From Notospermus geniculatus (Eukaryota; Nemertea; Pilidiophora; Heteronemertea; Lineidae): a stretch of 64,000 bases of DNA. The notes under the pieces are model-generated. The model was not told where the DNA came from. It did not search any database and saw nothing but the letters and a program-made list of their open reading frames with translations. The stretch spans positions 43,812 to 107,811 of the forward strand of contig NMRB01000244.1 of assembly GCA_002633025.1 (NCBI GenBank), read 5' to 3'. A program made the position numbers and the translations under genes. Positions within the stretch are counted from its first letter, which is position 1. Each line of letters begins with the position of its first letter. Below are positions 57,736 through 64,000 of this stretch, piece by piece.

Positions 57736-60700
57736 GAGGGACTGACTGTCATACGTCACTTGTCAGTGAGGGATGAGATAAAGTGCTCCACATTTGTGTA
57801 CTAACGGCCAGAAAGGGGAAGTAACTGTTTTATACTTAGGTAGATCACAACATGATAACTTTTCACTCCAGAACACTAACGAACAACCAACAAAACAAAC
57901 AACTAACTGCAAAAGGAATCATGTTGTCTCTCACTTGGCACGGAATGAAGGTCTTTATTAGTACCAGTACCTCCCTTTTATTAACGTTAACCATCTACCC
58001 ATCAGTTTAATTGTATCTCTAATTAAATCTATCTATTTTTACCAATAAATCGTGCACCCAAGCTAAGCCTATTACCTGAGGTCAGTGTTGATTGTATTGG
58101 CAGTATGTTTAATGACACCAAGCCAGGCTAACACATGTACAGTCCACAAGAAGCTCTCACAATTCAAGATACATGTACCGCTACATGTATATGAGGATTC
58201 ACATGACCAAAGCGCCCCACATGAGAGGGAGTGAATGAATTGCTGTATGTTGCATCTTTGTAAAATTGTTGGAAAAATTCAGTTGTGACTGTTGTTTAAT
58301 GATTATGTCCATGTACCGTATGGAGGACAGTGTTCACGTTGACAGAGAGTGCAGGTACACAGTCAACATATATTGGAACATAGAGAAAGGTATGGGACCA
58401 TTTACACGAGGAAAATAAAAGTTGTAAACATGTTCCAGATTCAAAATGCACCACGTTTAACAGCACAACAAAATGGACTGGGCTGATATCTTCACATTTT
58501 GTATGCTTCAAGAGTGATATCACCCGAATATACAGCCTACAGGCGCGGATCCAAGGGGTGGCGCACCCGCCGCACGCCCCCCTTTCGGCCAACAAATCTG
58601 TAAAATCGACCGTGATATTCTGAAATTTGGAGCAAATCATTGAAATTCACCGCAGATTTCAATGTTTCTAATTCTAGCACAGTGTGCCCCCTCTTTCCCG
58701 AAATCCTGGATCCGTCCCTGGCCTATGCGTCACAGAATTGCCTTTAACCTGAGCCAGCATTGAGGTTTCAGACGACAGAATGTGATGGTTGAGAACAAGA
58801 GAGATATCTCAGGTTATCTTATTAAAGGATTGCAAGAGATACCGGTACACCCCAAAATACGACAGAATTCCATGAAAAATGTGCTGAATTAAGTGAGGTA
58901 ACAGCAGAAATGGAGATAGAAAACTTGGCACATTTACTATCTGGAATGAAACATAAGCGTGTGAATGTAACTGGCAGCAGTTATGAACCAGGAATCAGCA
59001 GGATTACGTCTAATTCCAAAACACCAACTCGTATTCAGCAAGTTATCTGAAAGGTGCAATAACACAATGTCATACCTCATGTTGTGACATGAGTGAGACT
59101 CACTCTGACAGAGAAGTGAGGTAAAAACCCCTGCTGTGGGAGGATGCACTCTGAAGTCAACTCCGTTCACATGTAAGATGGATGCCACTCGTTGTGACCC
59201 CAGAATCTCTGGGTTATTGTGGTGGATCGTCGGTGTTGATCAAGACATACAGCCCAGACACCAATCATCATTCTAGCTATTTTTGGACCATGTTCCACTA
59301 CAGGTCATAGCTTATAAATCACCAGGACGGATCAGGCTATACAAATCTAACACAACGTTATCAGTCCTGGTGCAGTCGACGGCAGATCAAGGAGCCAATG
59401 ATCGTGGTCATGAGCTTGACATTACTCCAAACGTCGGACAGATAACTTGCTGAATAAAGAAGCTGGTTAAGTGCATGTATTTATGTGGCTCAACCTTTGA
59501 CGGTTTTCGCTGTTTCATCATTGCATTCTTTAAGTGTTGTTCCACGACGGCAGTCACCTACAATACAAACGGGGAAGACTACTCAGTCATGTGGGGAGGA
59601 GACAACAAGCCAACAATAACACACACTGGATGACTACACAAACCTTTACGGACAAACACCAAGGAAACGTTCATGCAGGAAAGCAGGCACAGAATGGCAG
59701 ATCAGATTGAACACCTCTATTAGTAAATGCTTTTACTGCAATGTCTACAGGGAGGATGAGGGGAATGTACATCATTGTTGAAGTAAAAGCATTTACTACG
59801 TTTTGTTCATATCATCTCTCATGGCTATCAGACTAATGATAATGATTCGTAATGAAGACCCCCATACAGGGGGCTATATTCTGACTTACCTCATCATACA
59901 ACCTGTGGTTTGTTGCTAATGATGTCAGTGGTGGTTTACTAATAGGAGATTGCTGGTGGATGAGTTTCTGAAAACATAACAGGATCATCATGTACCACCC
60001 ACAGGATCATCAATTACCATTCACAGGATCATCAAGTACCACTCTCAAAGAAAAGGTAGTGACCGCATTAAGCACCACTACATGTAGAGCTTCTTGATTC
60101 AACTCGCAATCAAATCCTGACTATTTCTCATGATTATCTCACCGCGAACCCTGCCAACTATAACAGAGAGGAGTGATTCCCATCTATAAAATCACCACGG
60201 TTACCTCACCACGGTTACCTCACCACAGTTACCTCACCATGATGGTTACCTACCCTTTGTTCTTCTTCTTTTTCTAATTTGTCTAAAGCGGCATCAACTG
60301 CATCAAAGAATTCATCTTCGTTTATAGCACAGTGGGGTCCTTCCTGTAAAGTAAACATACTGTAGCATCAGCATTCCTTGTTAGGTGGGTCCATCCTTGA
60401 TAAACCAGGGACCTGGTGGAACAACCACTTCAATGAGAACTTCCACTTGCAAACAACACAATACAACATACCTCAAAATCTGGTCCACCCACAACGATTG
60501 GTTTCGATTTGTCAGTGACGATCTGTTTATAAGCTTCTTCATATCGTTTTCTCTTGTCTAACTCCTGGAAAGAAAAATAAAATAAGTCGATCACATCAAC
60601 GTCCACACCTTGTAGGTCTTCTGTTTCTTTGAGAGCCATGAGGATCTTCTCCTGCCCCTGAGAGAGCCAAGGTTCTTAGAGACAGGCTACCAGGGGTCCT

Positions 60701-63473
60701 GGCCCTGAGAAAGCCAAGGTTCTTGGAGACAGGCTACCAGGTCTCCTGGCCCTGAGAAAGCCAAGGTTCTTTGAGACACGATACCAGGGGTCCTGCCCCT
60801 AGGAGCCAAGTTTCTTTGAGACAGGATACCAGGAGTCCTGGCCCTGAGAGAGCTAAGGCTACAGGTCTCCTACTATAGTTTGACAGATGTGAACAGTGAC
60901 TTACCCGTTCCAGTTTCTTCCTCCAGGCCTCCTCCCGCTGGTTCATGAGTTCTATACAGTGACCTAACGTAGCCAGAATACCAGCCGTCGTCGCTTTGAA
61001 TGTAAATGCTTCACCTTTGAAATCAATGGCATGGGCACCATGGGATTGGAATATTGTATCTGGAACGGAATGAGACTCTTAACAATCATGTTAGATGGGT
61101 GATGGCCACTTTACTTTATATCCTTATGTCCTCGTTACTTACTAATATCCTTATGTCCAGAATGGTTGTGGTTGTCCACTTTATTATTCTCCACTTTATT
61201 ATCTAGTCGATCCTTGCTATCACCACTGCTGGTCACACTCCCTGGATGACTGGAGTTGGATGAGTTCACCTGCGGCACATCGAAGTCGTCAACATCATCA
61301 ATGTCATCATGGTCCACTGGAAAGATACAGAAACAGCGTGAACACAGGCAACAACAAACTCTGTGCTTGACACCGCTGAAATAAACAAGCGTTTAAGGGG
61401 AATTTAGCCATTTGATGTCAACAAGTCATCGTTCACATGGCTGATACCCAATAGACCATCCACACTTTCATTTGCTGCCAGCCCTCTTGAAAAATAACAA
61501 AATGTTTATCAATGAAAGAGGATGGAAAACACAGTGGACTGTAACTGCCAAGTTCACTGGTTGTATTGTTGGGATGCGGTACAGGGGAATGGTCTTGGTA
61601 GCTAGCTATTGGGGATATGCGGTACAGGGAATGGTCTTGGTAGGTAGCTGAACCGGACATAATACATGGTTATCATTCCTGAATACTACCAGCATGACTG
61701 ACCAGCTCACACCAAGTAGATAACATATTCATGACATTATCGTTCAAATCATGTCTGACATGGTGATGCATTCCCAATGGGACTGCCTATCTGCTATCAT
61801 CTGCCACACTGCCAGAGGTGGCTGGAATAAATGGAAATGGTACCATGGGAGTCGAGAGCATTTGATAGATGCCAGTGATGGAGAATGGATGCTCAGCTCC
61901 CGTCAGATCAATAGGACTGTCTATTTCACACATGTCACTGATGCTGCAAAAATAAAGTATCACAGGCTGACCCCAACAAACTGAACAAAACCTCAGCAGG
62001 TCCAGTATGATTGAACTTCACCCTGTAGGCCTACAGTATGATATGAATCATCAGCAATGACCACTTGATCAAGATTGTCCGTCAGGAGATGAGAGCCTGC
62101 CTCATGTGCTGAACTGGAACTGACTGGGTCCACCCATCCTGAGAACATCAGGGGTTCTTTCTCCCTTCATCACCAAACACAAATACACTGTGTGCAGTGA
62201 CGAAGGGCGTGAGAGGATGTTCTCAGGATGGGTCCAGTTGTGAGAGCACATGAGGCAGGTACTAAAACAAACAAATCAACAAGTGTGACGAAGCCGAGAT
62301 AGGTTGATGGTGAAGTTGTTTCTCTGGAAAGCCTTGGAACCTTTTCTGACTTGAGGAAAACCCCGCCAACACGACTTGTAATATATAAGACATTGGTAAA
62401 TAATATAAATCTGAGCTGAAATGAGAATATACTGACCACGGTTCAGATCATTACAATAAATATGCCCTCATCCACAAGAAGTAGAATGTTCACCATTCCC
62501 CTCCAGTCTGATACAGGATAGATTTCCTCACAACACACACTTTTACTTCACAAGGTTACCTGACTAGAGGTAAGATTAGGAGGCATTGTTAAATCAGAGT
62601 GACATAACACCACCTGCAAGAGGAATATAACCTAAACCCGAGGCAGGTGTTTCAGAGATGGAACTTTGTAGGCCTACCTTTAACTTATGCTGACCTGACA
62701 CTGACCTAAATGGGAGCCTCCAGTTTCAAGTTAAACTAACTTCATGAATCCCAACTCTACCTGCATTATAGAGGTTCTCCACGTGACGTCACAGCTCAAA
62801 ATGTCCGCCGTTTTGGCCGTCAAATGACGCAACGTCACAGCATCAACACAGTGTTCAGCATGCAGTTTCAATGTTGTCGGCAGTCATCGGCCCTCTTCTA
62901 CAGCCACCGACAGCAACCGTATGGACGATTCGCTTTGTTTTCAACACGGTTTTCACATCAGACCAACTATGGCAGCCTCCATGGCTTCATTTTGACGGCC
63001 AGTATGGCGGCTGTGTGACGTCAGTGAAGAACCACTATAGAGGTACCGGTAGGCCTAGGCCTACTCATCCTGACAAGTCACCAGTTACTTTCAAGCCCAT
63101 CAAGGTATAAAATTCTCTATCGCAGCCATTTTTGATAGCGAGAGAGAGTGACCCTCTCTGTCGTAACATTTTCTCCGGTGTTCTAGTTCTTCATTCCCGA
63201 CAGAAGAGAGTTTTGGACTGATGCAGATCATTACGTCACTAACTTAGCAGACATTCAGAGATAGCAATGAGCCTTTTGATTAAAGACTGAACCATGCAGC
63301 AGTAACAGCAGTTACTAAATATGATAGGCCTTATACTTACTGTCATGGACTGATGGCCTCGACATCGCCTCAGCGCAAGCATCGAAATAACTCTGTAGAG
63401 TGTCAACCTGACGGCACAAGATGTCTCGGAATGTCTCCATCTCCAGCAGTTTCTCTCTCAGTCCACGTCCACG
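55550..63473 (-). CDS. CERT1: Ceramide transfer protein (CERT/StARD11), 3' portion of gene
   Basis: Minus-strand exons in order: 63473-63341, 61316-61143, 61059-60905, 60564-60472, 60343-60254, 59967-59890, 57316-57143, 57028-56965, 56581-56382, 56131-55999, 55677-55550 (stop TAA). They encode 473 residues in phase; the PH domain and SR motif are off the right edge. The first exon reads [20 protein letters not shown] then [12 protein letters not shown], as in human CERT. Next come an acidic/Asn-Ser segment, [19 protein letters not shown], a coiled coil, and the FFAT motif [12 protein letters not shown] that binds VAP proteins of the ER. The START domain (about residues 242-473) keeps [20 protein letters not shown] and VNPGGWAP, so the ceramide-contacting Gln, Asn and Tyr positions are retained, and it ends KPILF like the human protein. 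CERT moves ceramide from ER to Golgi. Confidence 0.93.
57370..57780. repeat. Minisatellite of about 31 bp in a CERT1 intron
   Basis: About a dozen units of gcgagggactgactgtcata plus ctccacatgtca. The corresponding array at 53,880-54,278 runs into the contig end, which may be why the overlap was not merged. Confidence 0.85.
58531..58722. mobile_element. Foldback-like repeat (GCGCGGATCCAAGGGG / CCTGGATCCGTCCCTGG)
   Basis: Short inverted ends caggcgcggatccaagg and cctggatccgtccctgg enclose about 160 bp with two aaatctg / cagattt pairs. It lies in the CERT1 intron before the START domain. Confidence 0.5.
59495..59557 (-). CDS. Candidate cassette exon of CERT1 (63 nt)
   Basis: On the minus strand ttgtattgtag|GTGACTGCCGTCG opens a 21-codon frame [20 protein letters not shown] + K with a donor AAG|gttgag. 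Both ends are phase 0, so inclusion keeps the frame. Its first ten residues resemble the start of the next exon ([10 protein letters not shown]), suggesting origin by duplication of that exon's 5' end. The gttgag donor is weak. Confidence 0.4.
60650..60870. repeat. Minisatellite of about 60 bp in a CERT1 intron
   Basis: Roughly four units of gagaaagccaaggttctt plus gagacaggctaccagg and gtcctggccct. Confidence 0.85.
62767..63044. mobile_element. TIR element in a CERT1 intron
   Basis: It is flanked by a direct tatagaggt. The inverted termini are ttctccacgtgacgtcacag and tgtgacgtcagtgaagaa, with ccgccgttttggccgtc / gacggccagtatggcgg inside. About 280 bp. Confidence 0.7.
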
Positions 63474-63699
63474 CTGTAACAAAAGCATGCAATGAAGAAT
63501 TAGCAATCTGGACCAGAGGTACGACATGGCTCCTGTCCCTCCCTAGCACTGCCTCGAGTGTAATATACCAGCTGGAGGGATGGTTCTCGTCTCTTCCAAC
63601 ACTGCCTGAAGCATAATGGACTGGCAAGATGACAGCACTCCTGTCCCTCCCCACTACTAGCTGGAGTGGGACTCTAAAATATGAAATGGCCAGGGCCAT

Positions 63700-64000
63700 T
63701 GTGCTCACCTCTGTGATAAGTCTATGGTGAAGATGGCTCCTTAGCGGCCATATTTGAAGTCCGATTGGGTCAAAATTTGGTGCACTTGTAGACGGTGCCT
63801 AGATATATGTTCATGCCAAATCAAAACCCTCTATGTCAAATAGCCACGAAATGTGCCACCAAACATTGGATTTTGAACATTGACCTCTGTGACCTTGAAA
63901 AGTTGGCCAAATGAAACGGTCCATGGACCATGTGCTCACCTGTGGGAGAATGTCCCAGAAGAAAAGATTGTGTGTTCAAGTGTATGCCTATTTTTACAGC
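63700..64000 (-). mobile_element. Dispersed repeat, reverse-oriented relative of 44,214-44,607
   Basis: It shares tgacctctgtgaccttgaaa (the reverse complement of the end of the other copy) and gtgctcacc ends. It runs off the window. Confidence 0.55.

Overview
This is eukaryotic genomic DNA. It has long introns with GT-AG junctions, many miniature inverted-repeat (foldback) elements, minisatellites and unit-less dispersed repeats. I see no bacterial operons, CRISPR arrays or rRNA genes. The four protein-coding genes resemble vertebrate genes, while repeat flavours such as TAGGCC and ACATGTA runs, Penelope-like and CR1/L2-like retroelements suggest a marine invertebrate, most likely a deuterostome (echinoderm, hemichordate or cephalochordate). 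The exact taxon cannot be fixed from the sequence alone.

Layout. (1) About 2.5-12.7 kb, + strand: the 3' part of a large multi-PDZ scaffold gene resembling PDZD2 (the IL16/PDZD2 group). Its 5' end lies before or near the window start, and a degraded Penelope-like element with a GIY-YIG domain sits in the first 2.5 kb. (2) 12.7-17.5 kb: intergenic, packed with foldback elements. (3) 17.6-31.0 kb, + strand: a complete 18-exon gene for the mitotic spindle protein astrin (SPAG5). The predicted protein is 1273 aa and all splice phases are consistent. (4) 33.0-42.3 kb, + strand: NCBP3, nuclear cap-binding subunit 3, 11 exons and 684 aa after removing duplicated exons. (5) 42.3-51.9 kb: intergenic, repeats and a 780-base assembly gap. 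(6) 51.9-63.5 kb, - strand: the 3' portion of CERT1 (ceramide transfer protein): coiled coil, FFAT motif and the whole START domain. The N-terminal PH domain lies beyond the right edge.

Four blocks occur twice in direct orientation, each pair abutting at a single N (positions 14267, 33700, 39346, 54279). These look like unmerged overlapping contig ends from two haplotypes rather than biological duplications. They duplicate part of NCBP3 exon 1, NCBP3 exons 6-10 and the last five CERT1 exons. Read as alleles, they reveal polymorphisms: a 5'-truncated LINE insertion, several VNTR length differences, and a 52-bp minisatellite that repeats the 3' end and splice donor of a CERT1 START-domain exon.

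The genes do not form a pathway. They act in cell scaffolding (PDZ), spindle/kinetochore function (SPAG5), nuclear mRNA cap binding/export (NCBP3) and ER-to-Golgi ceramide transport (CERT1). All exon boundaries were read by eye from splice consensus, phase and remembered family similarity. No database search was run.
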